Assembly (NCBI RefSeq): GCF_019175285.1
Contig: NC_056527.1
Location: 117,445,418 to 117,509,417, forward strand
Direction of reading: 5' to 3'
DNA length: 64,000 nt
From: Sceloporus undulatus
Taxonomy: Eukaryota; Chordata; Lepidosauria; Squamata; Phrynosomatidae
Under the pieces are notes generated by a model that was not told the DNA's origin, did not search any database, and saw nothing but the letters and a program-made list of their open reading frames with translations. This document shows positions 1 to 8,700 of this stretch, in pieces. Both the position numbers and the translations under genes were made by a program. Position 1 is the first letter of the stretch, and every line of letters starts with the position of its first letter.

Positions 1-241
1 ATTCATCCCAGTGTAGAGCAGGCACACATGGGAAGTGGAGGACCCTTGGGGGTTCTGTTCTTCAGCCCCGTTTAGCCTGAGGGCTATGGCAGGCAAAGAC
101 CTTCAGGTTTTAACTGGTTGGTTATAGTACAACAGGTGTGCTGGCTCTTAATGGGATTTTAATTGTTTAAAATTATCATTTTTAACTGGATTGAGTTCAA
201 TGCTTTTTTAAAAAATCATTTCCTTTTGACTTTTACCTGTA

Positions 242-490
242 CAGTTGACCCTCCCCATTTGGGGCTTTGACTTTTGTGGATTTTATTATTCATAGATGCA
301 ATTAATAAGTTCTCTCTAGGAATTTCTAGGTCCTCTAGAGTCACTTTGATGGAAGTTGACCATAGAATTACAGTGGAGGACTTAGAGGTTCCTAGTGGAA
401 ACACTTCTCTAGGTATTTGTAGGTCCTCCAGCAGTATTCTAAGGTCAGCTTCTGGCGAATGTGGAGATTCCTAGAGACATATTCTCTCAG
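242..490. mobile_element. Pogo/Tigger-like MITE fragment
   Basis: It begins at a TA (240-241) with CAGTTGACCCTCCCCATTT, a typical Tigger-type terminal sequence. Internal motifs (TCTAGGAATTTCTAGGTCCTC, inverted several times) are shared with the fuller copy at 28663-29021. The opposite terminus is not visible, so it appears truncated. It lies in the EIF5A intron upstream of the last coding exon. Confidence 0.55.
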
Positions 491-662
491 GTTAAGTTTT
501 TTTATTTGTGGGTTTTCCGCTTTTGCGGGAGCCCTGTGCCCCTAACCCCAGCGAAGGTGGAGCACCCACTGTGTTGCTTTAACATGTGTTGTAAGCTGGT
601 TTGGCTCCCATGGGGGGGAAAGTGGTGCACAAATGAAATACAGTGATGCCTTTCCTTCCCAG

Positions 663-725
663 ATCACTGTATTGTCTGCAATGACCGAGGAAGCTGCTGT
701 TGCTATCAAGGCCATGGCTAAATAA
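663..725 (+). CDS. EIF5A: eIF5A, last coding exon (3' end of gene only)
   Basis: This exon encodes the final 20 residues of eIF5A, ending TEEAAVAIKAMAK and then TAA at 723-725. This is the conserved C-terminus of the vertebrate hypusine-containing factor, which binds ribosomes and promotes peptide-bond formation at difficult sequences and termination. The exon follows a pyrimidine tract and an AG acceptor at 661-662, and the frame opens with ITVLSAM as in mammals. The lysine that becomes hypusine lies in upstream exons outside the window. The next gene, GPS2, is convergent, as in human 17p13.1. EIF5A2 is nearly identical here, but the GPS2/NEURL4 context and the conserved 3' UTR end favour EIF5A. 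Confidence 0.93.
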   Translation: MTVLSAMTEEAAVAIKAMAK

Positions 726-2236
726 AGGAACCACAGGTGAGTCTGGGGCAAGTTGGAGCAGCGGAGAAGGAGATGAAGCGAAAGGGACCAGCAAGTCACG
801 GAGCTGCCTATTTGTGGTGCTCCAATGCCTTGTGCCCAGCGAGAAGGACCATCCTCTCTCTCACTCCCGGCTTCTTCTCTCCCTTTCACTTTTTGCTTTC
901 AGGGCGGCAGCAGCAGCAGCAACAACAGCAGCAGCCCCAACTTGTTATGAACCAGAGAGGATCGCAACCCGCAGGCTGTCAGATTTCGCTCCAAACCACC
1001 CAGATCTTTTTTTTTCTCTTCCCCCTCCTTTAAAAAAAAAGAAAGAAAAGAAAGCAGAACCTTCCACTCTCCCTTTTGAATTAAACAAAAGAAAAGAAAC
1101 TTTTTATTTTGTGGTCTTTTTAAAGGAAAAAAGAAAGCAAGCAAGCAGGATGCTAATGTTATTTCTTTATTATTATTATTATTATTATAATATTATTTTT
1201 CTTCTTGTTTGGCCCTCCGACCCCCTCCCCTCTCTTGGGTGCTAGTGACACTACAGCTGTTTTCTGGTAAGAGAAGTTGAGAATTTGCACTTAAAGGAAA
1301 ATATTTAAACTGCTAGAAGGAGGAAAAACAAAACAAAACCTTTGCAAAAGACTCATGTTTAATTTTTTTAGTTCTAATGCTTCTATCTAGAGGTGGTGGT
1401 GTTTGCTTGTGGGGTGGGGGGAGGAACTGCCCTTTTTCAGGAATGGCGAAGTGAGCAAAGTACTGTGGCGAATTGCAGAGTCGCGCGCTTTAACCCCCTT
1501 CAGGTGTGTCTTGTCCTTGTGAGTGTTCCTTGTCGAGGCAGGAGAGGGCAAGTACAGCTCCCTCCCCACTCCCCCCAAAAACGGTGGTTGCAGCAATTTG
1601 GTCAATTCTATTGGACAGCATCCTTTCTTGTGCTTCGAGGTTATATCCATTCAGTGTATTTTCTTTTGGGGATGGCTGCTCTGGTCGCTCAGCTTGCTTA
1701 ACCCCTCCTTCTTTCCAGTCCCTTCTGGAACACATCTGACCATTGCCTCTTACCTGGACAGAGCAGGGGTGAGGGGTCCCTGCCAGGCATGGAGCAGAGC
1801 GCTCTCTCTCTCCCGCTGTGTCTCCAAAGTGGCCCCCGAATCGCCCCTGGCTGTTTGGCAAAAGACGCACACCCACCTTCGGCTCCCATGCCACCGGAGC
1901 CTGGGGTCCCTGTCAATCATGTTTTAGTTCCTTCCCCCCCCTCCAGTGCTGTAGTTGCCTCTGAGCCCTTGGCGCTAGCCACTCGCACGCCTCCCCCCTC
2001 CATACAGAGTAATTGTATCCCCACCCAAGAGCTGTTCAAGGTAGGGATCTTCTGGGGGAACAACTAGCACCCCAAACTGTTTCCTTCGTTCATATTTACT
2101 CTCTGCTGTTCACAGGCCAGCGCTGTGGCTTCCTTCTCCTCCTCCTCCTCCTCCTCCTTCCCCTCCTCTTTCTCCCCCTGTTAATCCAACACATTTGTTA
2201 ATCAACCTCAAATAAAAGAAAACAAGTTTAATATGA
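726..2236 (+). other. EIF5A: EIF5A 3' UTR with a UTR intron and poly(A) signal
   Basis: Eleven bases after the stop codon the sequence CCACAG meets GTGAGT (737). A matching acceptor TTTGCTTTCAG ends at 902, followed by a GGCGGCAGCAGC stretch resembling the start of the human 3' UTR exon. The intron is therefore about 737-902. The UTR then runs through A/T-rich and pyrimidine-rich sequence, including an ATT run (about 1168-1190) and a TCC run (about 2133-2160). The AATAAA signal is at 2211-2216. The bases around it (ACATTTGTTAATCAACCT, then ACAAGTTTAATATG) closely match the end of human EIF5A mRNA as I recall it. Transcript end is near 2236. Confidence 0.85.
2211..2216 (+). terminator. EIF5A: EIF5A poly(A) signal AATAAA
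   Basis: A canonical AATAAA lies about 20 bases before the conserved AAGTTTAATATG that ends EIF5A transcripts in mammals. Confidence 0.85.
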
Positions 2237-2699
2237 AAAGCTGTCCGGCCGTGTCGTTTGTAAAGGGGCCCCTGAGGTGGACCTTCGTGGAAGGCTGCCA
2301 GCAGAGATGACGCAGCTCTTCTGCATTGGGGACCATTGGCAAAAGCAGGTTGTGGGTTGTTGTGGAGGCTTTCAATGGACTGTGAAGAAGTCAAATCAAC
2401 TGGGGGCGAGGTTTAGAAAAGCACTGTTGTTTTAGCATTGGCCACTTTAGTTGGGCTCCCCGAAATCTTGGATCAGTGGATGCTTCTGCCCAAGGGGAAA
2501 AGGGGGGTTCAAGCAGCTCTAAGCCACCCAGGAGTATTTTTAAACTCCTCAATGAAAACCCTAAAAGCTATATATTCTCGACTATGTCGACCTCATGTAT
2601 AAGACATGGGCAGGTTTTGCAGCCAAAATTATTGATCTTGATATGACCTGTGGGTAAGTCAAGGGTAAAACTTAGCAGCATGTAACAAAGGGTCTAAAG

Positions 2700-2828
2700 C
2701 AGTCATTCCCAAACTGGTCCCCCAAATGTTTTGGACATCAGCTCCCAGAATTCCTGACAGTTGGACAGGCTGACTAAAGTTTCTGGGAGTTGAAGTCTAC
2801 CTGGAAAGTCATAGTTTAGGAACTGCTG
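2700..2828. mobile_element. hAT-type palindromic MITE, 129 bp
   Basis: It starts CAGTCATTCCCAAACTGG and ends AGGAACTGCTG, with inner inverted arms containing CAGCTCCCAGAATTCC and TTCTGGGAGTTGAAG. The 8-bp target-site duplication GTCTAAAG is exact at 2692-2699 and 2829-2836. Eight-base duplications of TCTAGA-like targets are characteristic of hAT elements. Confidence 0.85.
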
Positions 2829-2907
2829 GTCTAAAGGATGAAGCAAATGAAAGCGATGCCAAAAAACGTCAAATTCTGGCAGGGGCATAACTGTTGGCAA
2901 TCTAAAG

Positions 2908-3035
2908 CAGGGATTCTCGATTTTTGGTCCTCCAGGTGCTTTGGACTTGGAACTTCCAGAAGCCCCTTTGGCCAACAGCCAGGAATTCTGGGAACTGAAA
3001 TCCAGAACACCTGGAAGGCCATACTTTGGAGTAGA
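2908..3035. mobile_element. hAT-type palindromic MITE, same family
   Basis: It begins CAGGGATTCTCGATTTTTGG after ATCTAAAG and carries the same inverted core (CTCCAGGTGCTTTGGACTT and AAATCCAGAACACCTGGA). The right terminus is degraded, so the end is approximate. Confidence 0.65.
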
Positions 3036-3238
3036 CAGCGCTTTCAAGATTATGCTCAAGGGATGATGGTTCCTTTTACAATACTTGCACTGACCCAATT
3101 CTTAGGGTTTTATTTTAGATTTTTTGACTAAACTTTCTAGGCTTACACAGGAGTATATACCTAACTCTTGCTGTAATAGAAATAGAATCAGGTTCAAGTC
3201 ACTTGGCACAAAAGATTTCTTGTTTCCATCCAGTACAC

Positions 3239-3524
3239 CAGGGGTAGGCAACCTTTTTGAGCCGGGGGCGGGTTGCTGGGGGGGGGGGGGCAAAGCCAAA
3301 AAATAAATAATTAAATGTTTTTTAAAAATTTGTGGAGGACACGCAAAACAAATTGCTGATTTTTTAAAAAATGTTAATATAAATGCATGTTTCTGAGGTG
3401 TCTACAGACAATTGCCTCCCTTGCCCCTGCGTGCGAGAGGCCAAAGGTCCTGGCGGCAATCGGCGGCAGGACCGGGCTGGGGCCGGTCCCAAGGCCTTGC
3501 TGGGCCGCAGGTTGCCTACCCCTG
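3239..3524. mobile_element. hAT non-autonomous element, 286 bp
   Basis: Terminal inverted repeats CAGGGGTAGGCAACCT and AGGTTGCCTACCCCTG flank the element. An exact 8-bp target duplication CAGTACAC is present at 3231-3238 and 3525-3532. The interior has no transposase. Termini of this CAGGGGTnGGCAACCT form are typical of hAT elements. Confidence 0.88.
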
Positions 3525-4129
3525 CAGTACACTCTTTCACACTGGACTTCCTATCCTGTGGTATCCTGGATGTCAATTTTATAAAGTCCCCCTTGCCTGA
3601 ACTGCAAATCCCAGGATTCCATAGGATGTTGCAATGGCAGTTATAAAATGGCACTGTAAGTGCCATCATTGTGTACTTTGAAGATCCCAAGAAGAAGGGG
3701 AGCAGGATGGGCAGGTGAACTGCAGGACTGATCTGTAAACAGTTTAAGCAATTTGCATACAATCAGATGCATAAGAGGTATTTCGTAATGCCCAGAGTAA
3801 ATTTGGGGAGGGGGGTGTCCTTGTGGTTTACCTCATGGAAAGGTAACTGCCTGATAGCTTCACAGACCTGTTTTGTGACCTGACAACAGAAGGTATCAAA
3901 ATGCAAGGAAAGCTGCTGTTGTGAACCTCCGCTCCCAGTGGTCAAGCCAAACTCTGCAAGAAGGAGTCGGTTCCAACTCCCAGCTGATGGCTTTTATTTC
4001 AAAACATTATGAGGCTGAAGTCTTTCTTCCAAAATACAATGGTTAAGGAACATCTGTGAAAAGTCTTATTAAAGTTACCTGCTCCAAAAGAACCTGTAGG
4101 CCTACAACAAATTAGCTTGGATGGATTCA

Positions 4130-4257
4130 AAGATACAGCCATGTTAGCCAGTAGAATCAGTATGCAGACAGATCTCGTAGCACCTTTGACACTATCTGAA
4201 AGAAGTTGGCAGCATGGATTTTCCTAGAGTTTAGTCTACTTCCTCAGATGCATTTTG
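4130..4257 (+). mobile_element. SINE, 'GCCATGTTAGTCTG' class
   Basis: Contains AGCCATGTTAGCCAG, then CTCGTAGCACCTTTGACAC and TTTAGTCTACTTCCTCAGATGCA, the order seen in a common sauropsid tRNA-derived SINE. Other copies lie at 14632-14760 (+) and 10375-10460 (-). The pogo-like MITE at 4260 abuts it. Confidence 0.55.
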
Positions 4258-4259
4258 TA

Positions 4260-4470
4260 CAGTGCGTCCTTGCCTTACGCAGGGATCCGTTCCGGATCCC
4301 GCCACGTAAGGCGAATTCCGCCTATGCTCGAGCCCCATTGGAAACAATGGGGCTTGTGTGCGGGGGCGCAACGGGCGCACACGCCCGTTCAATTGAATGG
4401 GACGCGCCGCCCCTTCTGCCCCGCGGCTTGAGCGTGTATGCTCAAGGCCACGTATGGCGTGGGCACACTG
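4260..4470. mobile_element. Pogo-like MITE, GC-rich family, 211 bp
   Basis: It starts CAGTGCGTCCTTGCCTTACG and ends GTATGGCGTGGGCACACTG, flanked by TA on both sides (4258-4259 and 4471-4472). The interior (GGGATCCGTTCCGGATCCC, TTCAATTGAATGGGACGC) is shared with the element at 57258. TA duplication and CAGTG termini point to Tc1/mariner-pogo type. Confidence 0.78.
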
Positions 4471-4774
4471 TACACCAAATGCATCTGAAAGCACACGCTG
4501 CCAACGTCTTTCTTTCAGTCTCAAAGGGGCTACAAGATCTCTGCATGCTAGTTTGGATGGAGCTGAAGCTGCACTTGTTCCATCTCTTTCAAGGCTCACC
4601 AGTTCATGCTGTTTATTTGAACTAGTCTCGTCTGGGGGGGGGGGGGGGGATGTGAGGTTGCCAACAAGGAGACTTTGACCCAAATGCTACACACAGGCTC
4701 CAGCTCAGCAAGCGTGGAAGCCAAGGTCTCTCTTCAAAAGAGCAAGAGGCTCTTTCTCCCCCTGCAATTGCTGT

Positions 4775-4938
4775 CCCACCACAGCCAGTATGGTTCAAAA
4801 CCCACCAGGTGACCCCAGGCAAGTCACACACTCTCAGCCTCAGAGGATGGCAATGGCAAATCCCCTCTGAAGCAAACAGCCAAGAAAGCCCTGTGATAGG
4901 TTTCCCTTCGGGTTGTCAAAAGTCAGAAATAACCTCTG
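4775..4938 (+). mobile_element. Sauria-type SINE, 5'-truncated
   Basis: Contains CCCCAGGCAAGTCACACACT, CTCAGCCTCAGAGGATGGCA, then AAGCCCTGTGATAGGTTTCC and a degraded TCAGAAATAACCTCTGA tail. This is the order in the tRNA-derived Sauria SINE. The A/B-box head is lost or degraded. Confidence 0.75.
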
Positions 4939-4944
4939 AAATGT

Positions 4945-5265
4945 GAAGACACGCAAAGGTGATATGACAGCCCTGTTTAAATATTTGAAGGGGTGTCATA
5001 TTGAGGATGGGAATATGGACACGGATCAACAGATTCAAACTACAGGAAACATTAGGAACATTAACATTAGGAAGAACCTCTTAATGGTAAGAGCTGTTCG
5101 GCAGCGGAAGACACTCCTTCCTCGGAGAGTGATGGTGTCCCCTCCTTTGGAGGTTTTTAAACAGACTGGACAGCCATCTGTTGACGGTGCTTTCACTGTG
5201 TGTTCCTGCATGGCAAGGTGTTGGATTGGATGGACCCTGGGGTTCCTTCCAGTTCTATAGTCCTA
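4945..5265 (+). mobile_element. CR1 LINE 3' fragment
   Basis: Encodes the C-terminal CR1 remnant ([17 protein letters not shown]) followed by the usual 3' region: ATTAGGAAGAACCTCTTAA, GTTCGGCAGCGGAAGACAC, CTGGACAGCCATCTGTTG, GGGTTCCTTCCAGTTCTATA. It is 5'-truncated and broken, with no enzymatic domain. It lies directly after the Sauria-type SINE. Confidence 0.85.
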
Positions 5266-5647
5266 ACAACAACAACAGCCTGACTATGGCCAAAGGACCC
5301 AGATCCTATGCTCCCTTTGCACAGACTGAAGGAATAAATGTAGAGGGAGCAGCTGCTTTATAAGTCCTCCTTAGGCCCCATAGTGACCTCTGCCACCATA
5401 CTGAAGAATTGGGAGGAAAAAAGAAACCAGCACCAACCTTGGCTCAAAATGAATGATGCAAAGTGTATTTGGAGTGCCATCTCCACTTTCACAAAATTCA
5501 GTATTTCAGCAAGAAAAGGGGAGGGAGGAATAAAGCTACACGCACACATACAGTCAGCCATTAAGTACGGTTATTTCCTTTCTTCTTCACGCTGGTGGAG
5601 GGTGGGGATCGCTGAAGAAGCCACGGGGAGCCAAGCCCCAATGGCCC

Positions 5648-5731
5648 TCACTTGTGGTAGAAACGCTGCCCCTGCGGGTGCTGTATGAAGGGATGCCGAG
5701 GTGCCGGCTGGGGAGAAGCCTGGAAGCCGGA
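5648..5731 (-). CDS. GPS2: GPS2 last coding exon
   Basis: Encodes SGFQASPQPAPRHPFIQHP then QGQRFYHK and a TGA stop at 5650-5648. It joins in phase 0 to the exon at 8035-8130, which ends QTAAK, exactly as in human (AGK-SGF). Intron 9 (5732-8034) is the longest in the gene and holds a foldback element and a 5S-derived SINE. Confidence 0.95.
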   Translation of the reverse strand, partial: SGFQASPQPAPRHPFIQHPQGQRFYHK

Positions 5732-8700
5732 CTGCAAGAGAAAGGGTTTCAAAGGGAGCAATGAAAACAGTTCAGAACCTGTGGGGCTGGCGGAAATGCA
5801 CTAGCTCTGTCTTCAAAATAAAAACATTAAGACACCTAGCTGGTGGCATATTTACTTTCATGTTAATTACTAACATACAGAAAACATACCCAAATCCACA
5901 AGACTGATACTTTTATGGGGCCAACCAAGATGCAAGCTTTTGAAACACCACTGGCTTCTTTGCCAGGCAAAGGTGTTAAAAACCATTTGTGACAACAACA
6001 AAAAATGATGGCTGCGCGGGTGGCCATTCTTCATTACCATCTCAACTCACAACACCAACAAATCTTGACAATGCAGGCATGTGAATAACATTGTCAAAAC
6101 TTCTTTTTCTACTGTATGATTTTTAACCTCTTTGCCTGACAGAGAAGTCAGTGGAGCTTTGAAAGCTTGCATCGTGCATTTTGTGAATTGTGGACGTTAT
6201 TGTAATATACATTTGCTCTGTATGAAGGCATCAGACAGCAGAAAAACAGAGGAGCTGACAGAGGACTCCACAGCCCTGTCCAGAAAGTAACAATGACATT
6301 GAAAATCCCCTTTTGTTCATGGTGAAAAGGGGCCTAAATCATTCTGCAGGCATCAAGTGGGCACAGCTGTCCCCCCAGAGATTTCTGGTTGTCGCCTCTT
6401 GGCCCCCAATCCAGAGCCTGATAAAAACCCTTGCTTAGACTACAGCTCCTAGTATCCTGATGACTTAACCCAAGCATAAAAAACATTAATTCAAGGGCTT
6501 GCATTTTGAGGGAGGTGTGCCTGATCTAGGTGGGGGGTGAACGGCTGCAAATCCTAGGTGTTTGTATCTCCTGGCAGCTGAAAGATAGCTAACCACGTAT
6601 TTCTCTACATATTTACCCCGGAGGAGAACTATGAAATAATTTTCAGGTGCAAGGGAACCTCTTCATAAAAACAATCACAGCTACAGGTTAAAAAAAGACC
6701 CCCCCCCCCAAAAAAAAACCCTAGTGTGCTGTAGTGATTTTAGTACTTTTAGTGAAAGATGACTTTGAGGTTGCTCATTCATAGGGCTGCCATAAGCCAA
6801 AGTTGATGGCAGTTAACAACAACATTTATTGTGTTGTATGTTTTCTTTTAAACTGGAAAAGGCACGGCAAAAATCAGTAAAACAAAGGCAACAGTCGAAC
6901 TCCTCTGCACCCCAAGGAGTCTATTTCTGGCAAAGTTAAAAAATTGTTTTGCCCCCTTGATTTTTTGGGGGGAGATTATCTATGTTTTTGGCTTTCCGGG
7001 ACATTTTAGGGTCAGGTTCTAACCTAAATACCCTAAATGCACCAGATCCCATCTAATCTTGAAAGCTAAGCAGGATCAGTCCTGGTTAGCACTTCAATGG
7101 AAAACCGCCAACAAAACCAGGTACCTGTAGGCTCTATTATTTCAGAGGAAGGAACTGGCAAAATCACCTCTCAGGATTCCTTGCCTAAGAAGCCCTGTTA
7201 AATTCATGGGGTCACCATAAATCAACAGGTGACTTGAAGGCCCATACTTAGGCTTTTTTATAACACAGGAAGTGAACAGGAAAATGACTTCCAATTTTGC
7301 TGTTACAAAAGGCCTTTCCTGGGCCTAAAATGGGTTAAAACATAGTGAAAATGCTACCTACACCCCTTGAGGTGTGTTTGCAGGCAAAAAAGGTGATTTG
7401 TTTTGGGGGTTGTGTGGCCTCTCTGGGGGAAGGGTGGCTAATCTGGCTTTCCATAGTTGTCCACAGCTCCCTTAGGAAGTTGTAGATTTCTGAAGACCTA
7501 TCTGGGGCCCTCAACTTCCAGTGGACCTTGCCCCAAACATAGATGGCATAGAGGGTGGTTACCATGGCTTGTTAATGAGGAAATTAACTCTGTATATGCT
7601 TAGAGGCATGGCTGTTACACAAATACGGCGTAATCTTCCTTGCGCTCCAGACTCAGCAATTTGTCCCCCTCCCTGAAGAGAGACTTACCGTGTGGGGCTG
7701 CTGGGGGGGCTGTTCCATGGGAGAAGCTGCCGGGGGACGCGGGCCGGGCCGGGTGAGTATAAGCCAAAGTGGGCTGTAGTGGGGAGACAAACAGGAGAGG
7801 AAGGAGAAGGAAAATGCCTCCCAAATCAACAAAGGGAGGAGAGCAAAACAGCTGGGAGGAGGGAGGCAGAGTGTTACAATCATCCGAAGCTCCCTTTTGC
7901 TGGAGCGACAGAAGGAAAAGCACAACAGGAATTTTGCCCAACTCAGAAGAGGGCAGGAATGAACAGGTGAAGAGAGCAAAGTCAGGAGAGGTTGGGGCAG
8001 GGGGACGGACGCACATTTAGATCTTTGACCTTACCTTGGCAGCCGTCTGCATCTGGACAGGGATCTGTGGGGCCGGCAGGAGCCCCTGGTTGGGGTGGAG
8101 GGCCTGAGGGTGCATCGGACGCAGGGTCGACTGGGGAGGAACAAACAGAATGATATCAGGTATCAAGGTGAGGTTTGAAAACTCCACACCTCTTCCTCTT
8201 CAAATCTATCACCTCCCAAATTAAGGTGGGAAATACACCCTGCACACGATTCAATCTTATCTAGTTAATTTCTGGGGCATTGATGAGCCCCCCCCAATCT
8301 ACTTTATTGGATATGTACTACACAAAGAGGAGGAAATCAAGAGCACATCAAGTTGCGGGGTGTGTGTGTGTTTGTGTCAGGCCAGGAGAGGCTACTTAAC
8401 TAATGGAGAATGCTGGCCAACTATTTGTACACCACTGCTGTGAAACAGATTTTAAGTGGGTTTAACAAGTTAAAACTGACAGGCCTTTTCAATATCAGCC
8501 ACAGGGCCATAGAGCTCCCTTCCTAGAGAGACACATCTTGCCAGTTATCTTTCAGATGGCAAAGTAAAATGGCTCCAACCCCATCTAGCATTTGGAAAAG
8601 TTATTTGTTTTGGACTGTAATTTATTGGGTCCTCTGCAATTGTTAATCCGTTATGGTCCAAAATCATAGACCCTAAAATGTAACTTCTTTAAGTGCTACA

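Larger units (their letters stand above)
2237..5647. other. EIF5A-GPS2 intergenic region, repeat-rich
   Basis: No gene is recognisable between the two convergent transcripts. The stretch holds three hAT-type MITEs, a SINE pair, a pogo-like MITE and a CR1 3' end, listed separately. The GPS2 3' UTR must occupy the top of the interval. I see no canonical AATAAA for it on the minus strand; a TATAAA variant occurs at 5357-5362. Confidence 0.7.

Noticed and set aside
7043-7140. A possible 5S rRNA gene
   Set aside because: It diverges from 5S rRNA, lacks the terminator and is fused to a SINE tail, so it is a retroposed derivative.
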